Shown piece by piece: positions 32,468 to 40,063 of a DNA stretch of 64,000 bases (positions are counted from its first letter, which is position 1; each line of letters begins with the position of its first letter). Source of the DNA: Flavonifractor sp052065355 (GTDB lineage: Bacteria > Bacillota > Clostridia > Oscillospirales > Oscillospiraceae); contig NZ_JBQHUF010000011.1 of assembly GCF_052065355.1 (NCBI RefSeq), positions 1 to 64,000 of the forward strand, written 5' to 3'. Below the pieces are notes generated by a model. The model made no database searches and was not told the DNA's origin. It saw nothing but the letters and a program-made list of their open reading frames with translations. The position numbers and the translations under genes are program-made.

Positions 32468-33079
32468 TCAGTACCCGCCACAGCCGCCGCAAAGGCAGTT
32501 CATGCACAAGCAGGCGGAGCACAGGTCGCAGGTATCAATTCCGCCGCCGTAGCCATAGGGGCGGTACGCATGCCCCCCCTGCCGCATCATCATCAGCGCC
32601 TGACGGTACTCGCCATTAGACGGATCCATATTACAGGCCATTTGGAAATGCTGTGTGGCCTCGTCCAGCCAGCCCTTCCGATAAGCAATGGAGCCGGAAA
32701 GAAAATGCCACTCCGCATCCTGAGCAGGCGCACTGCGCAGCAGCTGTTCGGCCCTGCTGATGTCGCCCATATTGATGGCCTGCCGGACCTGGGAGTACAG
32801 GCTGCCGGAGGCACCTGAATACTGCTGTTGCTGCTGATAGCCGCCCCGATATGCGCCCTGGCTCTGATAGCCTCCAGCATTCCCGCTGCCGCTGCGCATA
32901 CGGGTGATGGTGTCATAGGCCTCGTTGATCTCCTTCATCTTCTCTTCCGCCAGATCAGCCAGGGGATTGTTTTGATAGTTGTCGGGATGGTACTTCCGAG
33001 CCAGTTCACGATAGGCGCGCTTGATCTCCTCGTCGCTGGCATCCGGCTTGACACCCAATACGCTATACGGATCGCTCAT
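32468..33079 (-). CDS. J-domain protein with TPR-like repeats and a Cys-rich tail
   Basis: A 203-aa co-chaperone-like protein. An N-terminal J domain (about 1-65) with the essential YHPDNY (HPD) motif, a Gly/Gln/Tyr-rich linker (about 68-95), a helical TPR-like part (about 97-165), then a tail with CDLCSACLCMNCLCGGCGGY: seven Cys in the last 20 residues. The HPD implies stimulation of DnaK; the tail looks able to bind metal or form disulfides. It is not classical DnaJ, as the zinc-finger and substrate domains are absent. Start at 33079 behind AGGAG, overlapping the DUF5685 stop by 4 bases. Confidence 0.82.
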   Translation of the reverse strand: MSDPYSVLGVKPDASDEEIKRAYRELARKYHPDNYQNNPLADLAEEKMKEINEAYDTITRMRSGSGNAGGYQSQGAYRGGYQQQQQYSGASGSLYSQVRQAINMGDISRAEQLLRSAPAQDAEWHFLSGSIAYRKGWLDEATQHFQMACNMDPSNGEYRQALMMMRQGGHAYRPYGYGGGIDTCDLCSACLCMNCLCGGCGGY

Positions 33080-33945
33080 GTACTCTGTCTCCTGTTTCTG
33101 TGATTGACGGCCTTCCAACGGCCGGTAAAGACCAATTCTTCCACTGCAGGAAGGCCTAGATACAATACATTCTCCACGGTTCCCTGCCAATACCCCAGTT
33201 CCAGAAGCGCTCCTGCGGAGCGGGCTAGATTCAGGGAATGCCGCAGAGTGGTGCGCAGATACTCCATTTTTTCTTTTTCCTGTCCCGGAAAACGGGCTGA
33301 AATGGGGTTATATCCGCCCCGCCGCCGGTCTTCCTCCAAATCGTCCCAGGCATCTACCAGGTAGATCCAGCGTCCCACATGATAGAGCAGCTGTTCCAGC
33401 GCCCGGTCTCTGCCGGGATTATCCGAACGGGGAGCAGCAGCAGACAGTATCTTTGCAAAGGTGTCTGCCGTCCGGTCCAGCGAGGTGCATCCCTCTTGCT
33501 CCAGCCTTTGAAGCTGTTCCAGGTTTTCCCGTACAGCCCGGTCAAAGTCTGGCCGCTTGGCCGCTGCCCGGCGATAACTTTTCCGGAACAGCCAGCAAAG
33601 AATCCTGGCTCCCATCCGCTTCCAAAACGTACCGTCCACCACAGTATCCCGCAGCTTCCAGTAGGCCAGGATCGTACCGGCATCTGCCGCTGCATCTACG
33701 CCGCTGCCGCAGGCACAGGCTTTTTTTCGGCACCAGAGGCGGGCGGGACAGGCATGACGTTCTGCCACAGGCTTGTCCCCGTCCAGCAGCATAGCCAGAA
33801 ACGTAAAATCATAGTTCAGGAACATACGTGCCAGGAATCCGTGCCGCCGGCCCAGCGACAAGCACAGACCGCAATACAACGTTTCATAGTCACGCTGTTC
33901 CCGCACCTTCAGTTCATCCCGGTAAGGACGCACATACCCGAACAT
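33076..33945 (-). CDS. DUF5685 family protein
   Basis: 289 aa, of the uncharacterised DUF5685 family by its start MFGYVRPYRDELKVREQRDY and the YCGLCLSLG motif. Cys occur at YCGLC, HACPARLWCRKKACACG (four) and CTSLD, suggesting a metal centre. The rest is mainly helical with acidic YLVDAWDDLEEDRR, which recalls all-helical prenyl or phage-type active sites but is not proof of an enzyme. Family members commonly neighbour J-domain genes; here they overlap by 4 bases. The ATG overlaps the RseC-like stop (TGATG). Confidence 0.72.
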   Translation of the reverse strand: MFGYVRPYRDELKVREQRDYETLYCGLCLSLGRRHGFLARMFLNYDFTFLAMLLDGDKPVAERHACPARLWCRKKACACGSGVDAAADAGTILAYWKLRDTVVDGTFWKRMGARILCWLFRKSYRRAAAKRPDFDRAVRENLEQLQRLEQEGCTSLDRTADTFAKILSAAAPRSDNPGRDRALEQLLYHVGRWIYLVDAWDDLEEDRRRGGYNPISARFPGQEKEKMEYLRTTLRHSLNLARSAGALLELGYWQGTVENVLYLGLPAVEELVFTGRWKAVNHRNRRQST

Positions 33946-34376
33946 CAGTCCTGAGGATTGATGGCCGTGATACAGAAGGTAATGGAGCGGTCCCGGCGGA
34001 CCTGTCGATCCAGTAAAACCGCCAGCAATACACCTACCGCAAATCCAATGCCGCCAACAGCGGCGCTGACGCCGCCGCCCAAATGAGCAGCTGCGCAGAT
34101 GAAATATCCGAGGAAGAACAGGATAAAGGGCACCAGATAGACCACTACCGCCGCCTTCAGCACACCACCGGTAGAGGACTCCACCCGCACCATGTCGCCA
34201 GGCATGGCCCGCACCGGATTGGCCGCCACGACTGCCACCGTGGAGCTGACCATCAGCTCACTGCATCCGCCGCCGCACTTGGAACAGTCGTGGCCACAGG
34301 CAGACTGCCGCTTGACCGCTACCTCGGCGGTACCATTGTCCAGTACCCGTGTCACTTTTGCCGTTTGAATCATCAT
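33945..34376 (-). CDS. RseC/MucC family (SoxR-reducing system) membrane protein
   Basis: 143 aa. The N-terminal soluble part has a Cys cluster, CGHDCSKCGGGC (four Cys, residues about 27-38), typical of RseC-type proteins, then two transmembrane segments (about 73-93 and 97-120). In Proteobacteria RseC works with the Rsx/Rnf system that keeps SoxR reduced; in Clostridia its role is unclear. It lies 12 bases after cdaR. Met2 is an alternative start. Confidence 0.75.
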   Translation of the reverse strand: MMIQTAKVTRVLDNGTAEVAVKRQSACGHDCSKCGGGCSELMVSSTVAVVAANPVRAMPGDMVRVESSTGGVLKAAVVVYLVPFILFFLGYFICAAAHLGGGVSAAVGGIGFAVGVLLAVLLDRQVRRDRSITFCITAINPQD

Positions 34377-34388
34377 ATCACCTTTTAC

Positions 34389-35636
34389 TTATTCTCTTGT
34401 GATGGAGACCACAATATTATAGTCTCCCACCACGCCCACATCGCTGCTGCCGTCCAGGTAAACCTTTACGGGGATCGTTTGATTACCGGTAGACAGCTCT
34501 ACCGCAGACAGATCCGCCACAATCCTCAGCTGAGAGGCTGTCACAGCCGCCACAGCCTCTTCCGTACCACGAATCTGTACGCTGCAAGACTGGGTCACTA
34601 CGTCCGCCTGATAGCCGGCCGGCTTATTGATAAAGCTGATGTTGCTCACCTGGAGGACCTTGGTAGTCAGTCCCTTGACTGTTACGGTCACCTTAGCCTC
34701 CGTAATACCGCTGACATTGGTAAGCACGCTGTCCAGCTGGATGGGCATGGATTGGGTCAGACTTCCAAACACATCCGCCAGGTCGATTTCGCCCAGGCTG
34801 ATGCTGTCCAGATTTTCCAGATCCTCATCGCTGCCGGACACCATGATGGTTTTGGGTTCAATGTCGATCTCCACATCATCCGCTGTGGCGCCGCCGCCGG
34901 GAATGATGTCTACCGTCAGCTCTACTTCCTTCAGCTTCTCCACCGGCAGAGTGACCAGCACCGTCTCCGGTTCGGTCTCCAGCTCGTCGGCAAAAATCGG
35001 GTTTCCATCATAATCTATAAGCGTATAGCCGGTATCCTGACTGTAAGTGGCATTCATATCGGTCTGAGTGACAGTCACTCTGGCATAATCGACCTGCTCC
35101 ACCAGTTCCTGAGGACCGCTGACGGTGACCTTTTCCGGAGCCATGGAGAACTCGCCCCGCTGATAGCCATCCGCAATACTGCCCTCAAAGACGCCTCGCA
35201 CATCCACATCCTTGCTGGCCCACTTGGAGACAGTAAATGTCACTGCCCCGGGGCTGGTATACTGCAGTTCAATAGAATCGGTGGCTGTGATCGAGCGCGG
35301 ATAGCTGATGTTCCGGGAGGTAATCGTCACGTTCTGCTCTCCCGGCTCTGTAATACCCGACACATCAATGGTCACTGTGGTCTCGCCCTGATTCAAGCGA
35401 GCCCACACATCACTCCGGGCACGGATCCGAAGGGCAACGGTCTGATCTGCTCCTTCCGAAATCATCAGGCCCCGCTCCTCCAGTTTTTCCAGGCCACTAT
35501 ATACCACTTGTACATTGCTCAATGTACTGGTCTTGATGGGATTTGCTTCTTTTCCCACATAAATCCAAAGGATAAAGGCGAGCAGAAGAGAGATAACAAT
35601 ATAAAACCATCTGCTGTCAGTGATCTTTTTCCCCAT
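34389..35636 (-). CDS. cdaR: YbbR-domain protein, regulator of c-di-AMP synthase
   Basis: 415 aa with a basic start, one transmembrane helix (about 10-30) and an external part of about four YbbR repeats with recurring DVSGITE-like and YPRSI-like strands. CdaR modulates CdaA activity at the membrane in Bacillus and Listeria. The start at 35636, within the end of cdaA (20-base overlap), has GGGGGAGAAG upstream; the longer frame to 35759 lacks the membrane-anchor start. No glmM follows, unlike in Bacillus, where it completes the cdaA-cdaR-glmM cluster. Confidence 0.88.
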   Translation of the reverse strand: MGKKITDSRWFYIVISLLLAFILWIYVGKEANPIKTSTLSNVQVVYSGLEKLEERGLMISEGADQTVALRIRARSDVWARLNQGETTVTIDVSGITEPGEQNVTITSRNISYPRSITATDSIELQYTSPGAVTFTVSKWASKDVDVRGVFEGSIADGYQRGEFSMAPEKVTVSGPQELVEQVDYARVTVTQTDMNATYSQDTGYTLIDYDGNPIFADELETEPETVLVTLPVEKLKEVELTVDIIPGGGATADDVEIDIEPKTIMVSGSDEDLENLDSISLGEIDLADVFGSLTQSMPIQLDSVLTNVSGITEAKVTVTVKGLTTKVLQVSNISFINKPAGYQADVVTQSCSVQIRGTEEAVAAVTASQLRIVADLSAVELSTGNQTIPVKVYLDGSSDVGVVGDYNIVVSITRE

Positions 35637-36504
35637 TCTGCTTCTCCCCCTTTCCTGTCCGGAACAGGTTGGCCAACTTAAATTTAGGCGCGTTCTCCGC
35701 CTCTTCCTGCTCCGGCAACAGTTCATTCCGCAGCAGACGCTCCAGGGTTTCCGGAGCAAGATGGCGCTTGAGCATGCCGCCCACCGCCACTGAAATGGAA
35801 CCGGTCTCCTCCGAAACGATGGCCACTACCGCGTCGGTGTGCTCACTGGCACCAATACCTGCACGATGACGCATACCCAGCTCCCGGGACAGATTCACAT
35901 TGCCCGACATGGGAAGCATACAGCCAGCGCCTACGATCCGTCCGCCCCGGACAATGACCGCGCCGTCATGAAGGGGCGCTTTGTTCCAAAAAATATTTTT
36001 GAGCAATTCTGCACTCACCGAGCAGTCCAGCGCTGTGCCTGTCTTGATAGCATCCTCCAACATGTTCTTCCGCTCAAACACCATCAGAGCACCAGTCTTA
36101 GACTTAGACAGAGATGTGTAAGCCTCCACTGTCTGGGTAATCGCACTGTCCAGCTCATCTCGCTCTTCCGCCCGGGAAAAGACCTCACCCAGATTGGCAC
36201 GGCCCATCTGCTCCAGAAACCGGCGGATTTCCGGCTGAAACAGGATGACCAGTGCAAGAGCGCCATACTCCACGATCTTGCCCATCAGGAAATTCACCGT
36301 ATTGAGTTGAAGCGCGCTGGTAACCAAAACGGCCGCCAGCAGAAGCAGGATACCCTTGGCCACCGCGCCGCTGCTGGTGCGCCGGATGAACATGATGACC
36401 TTATAAATGATAAAAGCCATGATGAGGATGTCAATGAGATCAAAGACGCTGAACGGCGTCACCATCCCCTTGAGCTGCTGCAACAAATATAAAATCCCTT
36501 CCAT
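35617..36504 (-). CDS. cdaA: diadenylate cyclase (c-di-AMP synthase)
   Basis: Makes the second messenger c-di-AMP from two ATP, controlling potassium and osmolyte balance. It is 295 aa: three N-terminal transmembrane segments (about 12-90), then the DAC domain with HDGAVIV (DGA motif) and GMRHRAGIG (RHR motif). The charged C-terminal tail is longer than in the 273-aa Bacillus enzyme. Start ATG at 36504 preceded by GGGAG; a GTG at 36543 is in frame but too close to its SD. First gene of the operon reaching to 31928. Confidence 0.94.
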   Translation of the reverse strand: MEGILYLLQQLKGMVTPFSVFDLIDILIMAFIIYKVIMFIRRTSSGAVAKGILLLLAAVLVTSALQLNTVNFLMGKIVEYGALALVILFQPEIRRFLEQMGRANLGEVFSRAEERDELDSAITQTVEAYTSLSKSKTGALMVFERKNMLEDAIKTGTALDCSVSAELLKNIFWNKAPLHDGAVIVRGGRIVGAGCMLPMSGNVNLSRELGMRHRAGIGASEHTDAVVAIVSEETGSISVAVGGMLKRHLAPETLERLLRNELLPEQEEAENAPKFKLANLFRTGKGEKQNGEKDH

Positions 36505-36560
36505 TTCCTCATCTCCCGCGTCCGGCTCCGTATGGGCCGTCACTTCCCTTTAACTAAGTT

Positions 36561-36589
36561 ATTATACTGTATTCCCAGTCGCTTTACAA
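36561..36589 (-). promoter_or_regulatory. promoter for the cdaA operon
   Basis: Minus strand TTGTAA (complement of 36584-36589), 17 bases, TATAAT (complement of 36561-36566), about 57 bases before the cdaA ATG. Confidence 0.75.
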
Positions 36590-36637
36590 GTATTACGGGA
36601 AAGGTGAAAATCAATTTTCTGTAAACAAACAAAGCAG

Positions 36638-36678
36638 CAGCGGCCGACAGCAGAACTAGGTTCTGCCGCTGGCCGCTG
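36638..36678 (-). terminator. intrinsic terminator after the cysteine desulfurase gene
   Basis: CAGCGGCC (36638-36645) pairs with 36671-36678, with an inner CAGAAC/GTTCTG stem; the minus strand continues with a U-rich stretch. It begins 4 bases after the desulfurase stop. Confidence 0.8.
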
Positions 36679-36681
36679 TAT

Positions 36682-37803
36682 TTAGCTGCGGACTGCTCCG
36701 GATACCACCCGCACTAACTGAGCAATCTCCGCGGGGGTATTGAAGTCAGAAACGCTGACTCTGACCGTACCGCTCTCCAGCGTTCCGGCGGACTGGTGGG
36801 CGGCCGGTGCGCAGTGGAGCCCCGCTCGGACCGCAATTCCCCGGCGGCCCAGGTATTCCCCTACCTCCTCGCAGTCTTTTCCGTCTACCTGGAAAGAGAG
36901 AACGCCCGCCTGGTCCACCGGGTCGTCTGCCGCAAAGACCCGGACACCGGGAAGTCCGGACAGGCCGTGGGCAGCGCTGCGGATCAGGCTCCGTTCCCGG
37001 CGGAGAATTGTCTCCGTGCCTCTAGAGCGAACATAGCGCAGACCTGCTAGCAGGCCTGCAATACCCAGCATATTGTGAGTACCCGCCTCCAAACGGTCGG
37101 GCAGAAAATCCGGCATGCTCTGGAGCACAGATGCGCTTCCTGTTCCTCCCTCCAGCAGCGGCACCGGCTCGCTGCCGCAGATCAACAGGCCGATACCCTG
37201 AGGGCCATAGAGTCCTTTGTGGCCTGGCATAGCAATAAAAGCCGCTTCCAGTTGGTCCTGCCGTACCGGAAGGCAGCCTGCTGACTGGGAGGCATCCAAA
37301 ATAAAGGGAATGCCCCGCTCCCGGCACAGAGCCGCAATCTCCTCTACCGGCAGGATAAAGCCAAAAACATTGGAAACATGATTGCAGATCACCGCCGCAG
37401 CGCCGCCTTCCAGCGCCTGCGCAAATGCAGCAACCTGGCCCGCCCGGTCAAACAGAGGCGCTCTGGCTGCCACGATCTCCGCACCGATTCCGTGGAGAGG
37501 CCGGGTAACGGCGTTATGCTCCCAGCCAGAGATCACCACGCGATCCCCAGCCTTGATCAGGGAGCGGATAGCAATATTCAGGCTGTGGGTGGCATTGCTG
37601 GTAAAAACCACCCGTTCCGGCTCTGCCACCCCAAACAGCTCTGCCGCCTCCTGACGGCAGGCAAAAGCAGTCTCCGCCGCTTTTCTGGCGGGCAGATGCC
37701 CGCCCCGGCCTGGAGACGCCATATGTCCCACAGCATAGGCAGCAGCTCTGGCCACCGCAGGCGGCTTCTGCATGGTGGTAGCCGCACTGTCCAAATAGAT
37801 CAA
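36682..37803 (-). CDS. class V aminotransferase, cysteine desulfurase family
   Basis: A 373-aa PLP enzyme of the SufS/CsdB-like group (the short Clostridial cysteine desulfurase subfamily). It starts IYLDSAATTMQKP, has the PLP Lys in MPGHKGLYGPQG (about residue 195), FTSNATHSLN, and a catalytic-loop Cys in RAGLHCAPAAHQS (about 330). It would take sulfur (or selenium) from cysteine (or selenocysteine). The TTG start at 37803 follows AAGGAGGTG and overlaps the DUF3343 stop by 4 bases, so the two products are probably made together. No Fe-S scaffold gene is nearby, which argues against a general Suf/Isc role. Confidence 0.85.
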   Translation of the reverse strand: MIYLDSAATTMQKPPAVARAAAYAVGHMASPGRGGHLPARKAAETAFACRQEAAELFGVAEPERVVFTSNATHSLNIAIRSLIKAGDRVVISGWEHNAVTRPLHGIGAEIVAARAPLFDRAGQVAAFAQALEGGAAAVICNHVSNVFGFILPVEEIAALCRERGIPFILDASQSAGCLPVRQDQLEAAFIAMPGHKGLYGPQGIGLLICGSEPVPLLEGGTGSASVLQSMPDFLPDRLEAGTHNMLGIAGLLAGLRYVRSRGTETILRRERSLIRSAAHGLSGLPGVRVFAADDPVDQAGVLSFQVDGKDCEEVGEYLGRRGIAVRAGLHCAPAAHQSAGTLESGTVRVSVSDFNTPAEIAQLVRVVSGAVRS

Positions 37804-38054
37804 AGCAGCACCTCCTTATAGCTGCCATCTCCCGCTATAAGATAAACCCGCTTAGGCTGCAGCCCCGCTCGGTTTAAGATGAGCAGTGCATTTGCCAGGT
37901 TCCGCTCCGATACCTTTACACTGTGGCTGCACCCTTCCCGGTCAATGGTTCTGGGTGAGCGGAGAATATGGGCCGTGATCCCCGCCCGCTCCAGCATGGC
38001 GGCCGTCCGCTGGGCATAGGTCAGGGAGCGGCAGACGATAAGATAATAGACCAT
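37800..38054 (-). CDS. DUF3343 protein, putative S/Se carrier
   Basis: An 84-aa protein of the DUF3343 family: YYLIVCRSLTYAQRTAAMLE with a Cys near the N-terminus and REGCSHSVKV with a second Cys around residue 40. The family is described as putative Se/S carrier-like. Its overlap with the desulfurase gene supports persulfide or perselenide transfer (inference). Start ATG at 38054 behind GAGGAG; that SD is part of the right arm of a 12-bp hairpin (38059-38102), so translation may depend on its opening. Confidence 0.75.
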   Translation of the reverse strand: MVYYLIVCRSLTYAQRTAAMLERAGITAHILRSPRTIDREGCSHSVKVSERNLANALLILNRAGLQPKRVYLIAGDGSYKEVLL

Positions 38055-38058
38055 AATG

Positions 38059-38102
38059 AAAACGCTCCTCTCGCAACAGTGTATGTGCATGAGGAGCGTT
38101 TT
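38059..38102 (-). terminator. ispF terminator whose stem includes the next gene's SD
   Basis: AAAACGCTCCTC (38059-38070) pairs perfectly with 38091-38102 around a 20-base loop. It lies 5 bases past the ispF stop, and on the minus strand the stem ends with UUUU. The 3' arm carries GAGGAG, the SD of the DUF3343 gene. Confidence 0.75.
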
Positions 38103-38107
38103 GCGCC

Positions 38108-38581
38108 TTATTCTTCTTCCAGTAAACAGACAGCATGGGCTGCCATGCCCTCTCCGCTGCCGGTAAAGCCCAGCTTTTCCTCCGTGGTGGCCTTCACGTT
38201 CACCCGGTCGGGGGTTACACCCATCCGCTGGGCCAGATTCTCCCGCATCTGGTCGATGTGGGGCGCCAGCTTAGGCCGCTGGGCCAAAATCGTGGCATCC
38301 ACGTTGCCTACCCGGTATCCCGCCTGGGCCAGCATCTCCATTACGGAATCCAGCAGCTTCAGACTGTCCGCTCCTGCGTAAGCCGGGTCGGTATCAGGAA
38401 ATGCCTTTCCGATGTCTCCCAGCCCCGCTGCGCCCAGCAGCGCGTCCATAACAGCGTGGGTCAGCACATCTGCATCAGAGTGGCCCAGCAGTCCCTTTTC
38501 AAAAGGAATATCCACCCCGCCCAGAATGAGCTTTCGCCCCTCTGTCAGCCGGTGTACATCATAGCCATGTCCGATTCTCAT
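38108..38581 (-). CDS. ispF: 2-C-methyl-D-erythritol 2,4-cyclodiphosphate synthase
   Basis: Fifth step of the MEP isoprenoid pathway. It is 157 aa. MRIGHGYDVHRL holds the metal Asp and His, LGHSDADVLTHAVMDALLGA the second metal site, and KATTEEKLGFTGSGEGMAAHA the C-terminal signature. The start at 38581 overlaps the ispD stop (ATGA), with GGGAGG upstream. The MEP gene ispH also lies in this window (about 40-42 kb). Confidence 0.95.
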   Translation of the reverse strand: MRIGHGYDVHRLTEGRKLILGGVDIPFEKGLLGHSDADVLTHAVMDALLGAAGLGDIGKAFPDTDPAYAGADSLKLLDSVMEMLAQAGYRVGNVDATILAQRPKLAPHIDQMRENLAQRMGVTPDRVNVKATTEEKLGFTGSGEGMAAHAVCLLEEE

Positions 38582-39312
38582 GTCTCGTCCTCCCATTCCA
38601 GCAGTGCCTCTGCCATCGCCATATCCTCCGGCGTCGTCACCTTCAAATTGCGGTAATCTCCCTGAGTCAGGGCCACCCCAATACCTAACCGCTCCACCGC
38701 GCCGCAGTCGTCGGTAAGCTCAGCCCCTTCTTCCATCGCCCGGGCCAGAGCAGTGCGGATCAGATCGGCCTGGAATACCTGAGGCGTTTGGACCGCGAAA
38801 AGCTCCGAACGGTCCAGCGTGGCTGATACCACCCCATCCTTGGCCCGCTTGATGGTATCCTTTACCGGCACGGCGGGAGCAGCGGCACCGCACTGGGATG
38901 CACGGGCAATGACCGCGTCCAACAGGCTCTGGGTAACCAGAGGACGGGCACCGTCATGGATCGCAATGAGTTCTGCGTCTTTGCTGACCTCAGATACGCC
39001 GTTAAGTACAGACTGGGTTCGGGTCTCCCCGCCGGGAATCACCTTGGTCACTTTCTGGAAGCCGCAGTCACGGCACAGCTGGCCAATGGGGACGATCAGA
39101 TCCCGGCGGGTCACCACCACAATTTCCGTGATATGGGGGCACAGCTCCAGCGCTCTGAGTGTATGGACCAGTACCGGCTGGTCTCCCAGCGGAAGCAGGA
39201 TCTTGTCCCGCCCCGCCATGCGGGTGGAACTGCCTGCCGCCGGTACCACCGCAGCACACCGGATAGAGGGCGCCCCTTTTTTCCCAAACAGGCGTGATAA
39301 CAATCCAGCCAT
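38578..39312 (-). CDS. ispD: 2-C-methyl-D-erythritol 4-phosphate cytidylyltransferase
   Basis: Third MEP-pathway step, making CDP-methylerythritol. It is 244 aa, with an extra 18-residue N-terminus (SRLFGKKGAPSIR) before the nucleotidyltransferase core VVPAAGSSTRMAGRDKILLP. Further motifs: VVTRRDL, GGETRTQSVLNG, HDGARPLV and TDDCGAVERLG. It forms an overlapping ispD-ispF pair. A terminator for the upstream carD lies in its leader. Confidence 0.93.
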   Translation of the reverse strand: MAGLLSRLFGKKGAPSIRCAAVVPAAGSSTRMAGRDKILLPLGDQPVLVHTLRALELCPHITEIVVVTRRDLIVPIGQLCRDCGFQKVTKVIPGGETRTQSVLNGVSEVSKDAELIAIHDGARPLVTQSLLDAVIARASQCGAAAPAVPVKDTIKRAKDGVVSATLDRSELFAVQTPQVFQADLIRTALARAMEEGAELTDDCGAVERLGIGVALTQGDYRNLKVTTPEDMAMAEALLEWEDET

Positions 39313-39329
39313 TGTTTTCCCCTTTCCTC

Positions 39330-39351
39330 AAAAAAGGAGCCCGGCGGCTCC
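39330..39351 (-). terminator. intrinsic terminator downstream of carD
   Basis: GGAGCC (39336-39341) pairs with GGCTCC (39346-39351) around CGGC; six Us follow on the minus strand (As at 39330-39335). A second GC-only stem, GGGCGGCC (39377-39384) with GGCCGCCC (39391-39398), lies between it and the carD stop. Confidence 0.82.
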
Positions 39352-39412
39352 TCTGCAAATGCTGAAGTAAGAATCAGGGCGGCCGCGGCGGGCCGCCCAC
39401 ACGATAAGCTTA

Positions 39413-39889
39413 TTACGCCAGCGCAGTATTGATGCGGGCTTCCACATCCTCATAACTGGCATTTTGGGACAGGACAATCTCTGAGATCAGGATCTGCTTG
39501 GCGGAGTGGAGCATTTTCCGCTCCCCAGTGGACAGCCCCCGCTCCTCTTCCCGGAGCATCAGCCCCTTTACGACCCGGGCCACCTCCAGCAAGTCACCGC
39601 TTTTCAGCCGGAGCATGTTCTCCCGGTACCGCCGGTTCCAGTTTGGGGTCATATCCACCTCAATGCTCGGTATGGCGGCAATGACCCGGTCTGCCTCCTC
39701 CTGCTTGACCACAGGGCGCACGCCGATCTCCTCGCAGTGCTCTGTGGGGATCATGACCAGCATACCGCCCACAGGAAGCTTGAGGATATAGTACTCCCGA
39801 ACCACACCATTTACCTTTTTCTGTACAATGCTGTCTATCACACCAGCACCATGCATCGGGTGAACGATTTTGTCCCCTACCTGAAACAC
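39413..39889 (-). CDS. carD: CarD-family transcriptional regulator
   Basis: 158 aa. The N-terminal RNA-polymerase-interacting domain is evident as FQVGDKIVHPMHGAGVI and YYILKLPVGGMLVMIPTE; the C-terminal part is helical with WNRRYRENMLRLKSGD. CarD/CdnL proteins bind the beta subunit and stabilise open complexes, often at rRNA promoters. The GTG start at 39889 has a strong AGGAGGTG SD; a longer frame to 39919 would include that SD as codons. Single gene with its own promoter and terminator. Confidence 0.92.
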   Translation of the reverse strand: MFQVGDKIVHPMHGAGVIDSIVQKKVNGVVREYYILKLPVGGMLVMIPTEHCEEIGVRPVVKQEEADRVIAAIPSIEVDMTPNWNRRYRENMLRLKSGDLLEVARVVKGLMLREEERGLSTGERKMLHSAKQILISEIVLSQNASYEDVEARINTALA

Positions 39890-39949
39890 GATCCCACCTC
39901 CTGGTCCTATCAACTCCAATTTGTATAACAGAATTTCGCTTGTGTGTTT

Positions 39950-39978
39950 ATTATAGACACTTTTCAGCCTTATTGCAA
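39950..39978 (-). promoter_or_regulatory. promoter for carD
   Basis: Minus strand TTGCAA (complement of 39973-39978), 17 bases, TATAAT (complement of 39950-39955), about 60 bases before the GTG start. Confidence 0.72.
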
Positions 39979-40009
39979 GTAAATTTCTGTTTTGTTCCTG
40001 TAAAAGAGC

Positions 40010-40045
40010 AAAAAACCGCGCCGTTTCCTACAGGCAACCCCGCGG
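40010..40045 (-). terminator. intrinsic terminator after ispH-S1
   Basis: CCGCG (40016-40020) pairs with CGCGG (40041-40045), with internal GTT/AAC and CCT/AGG steps, and six Us follow on the minus strand. It closes the rpiR-to-ispH operon. Confidence 0.85.
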
Positions 40046-40063
40046 CAGGGATCGCAAAAGCGA

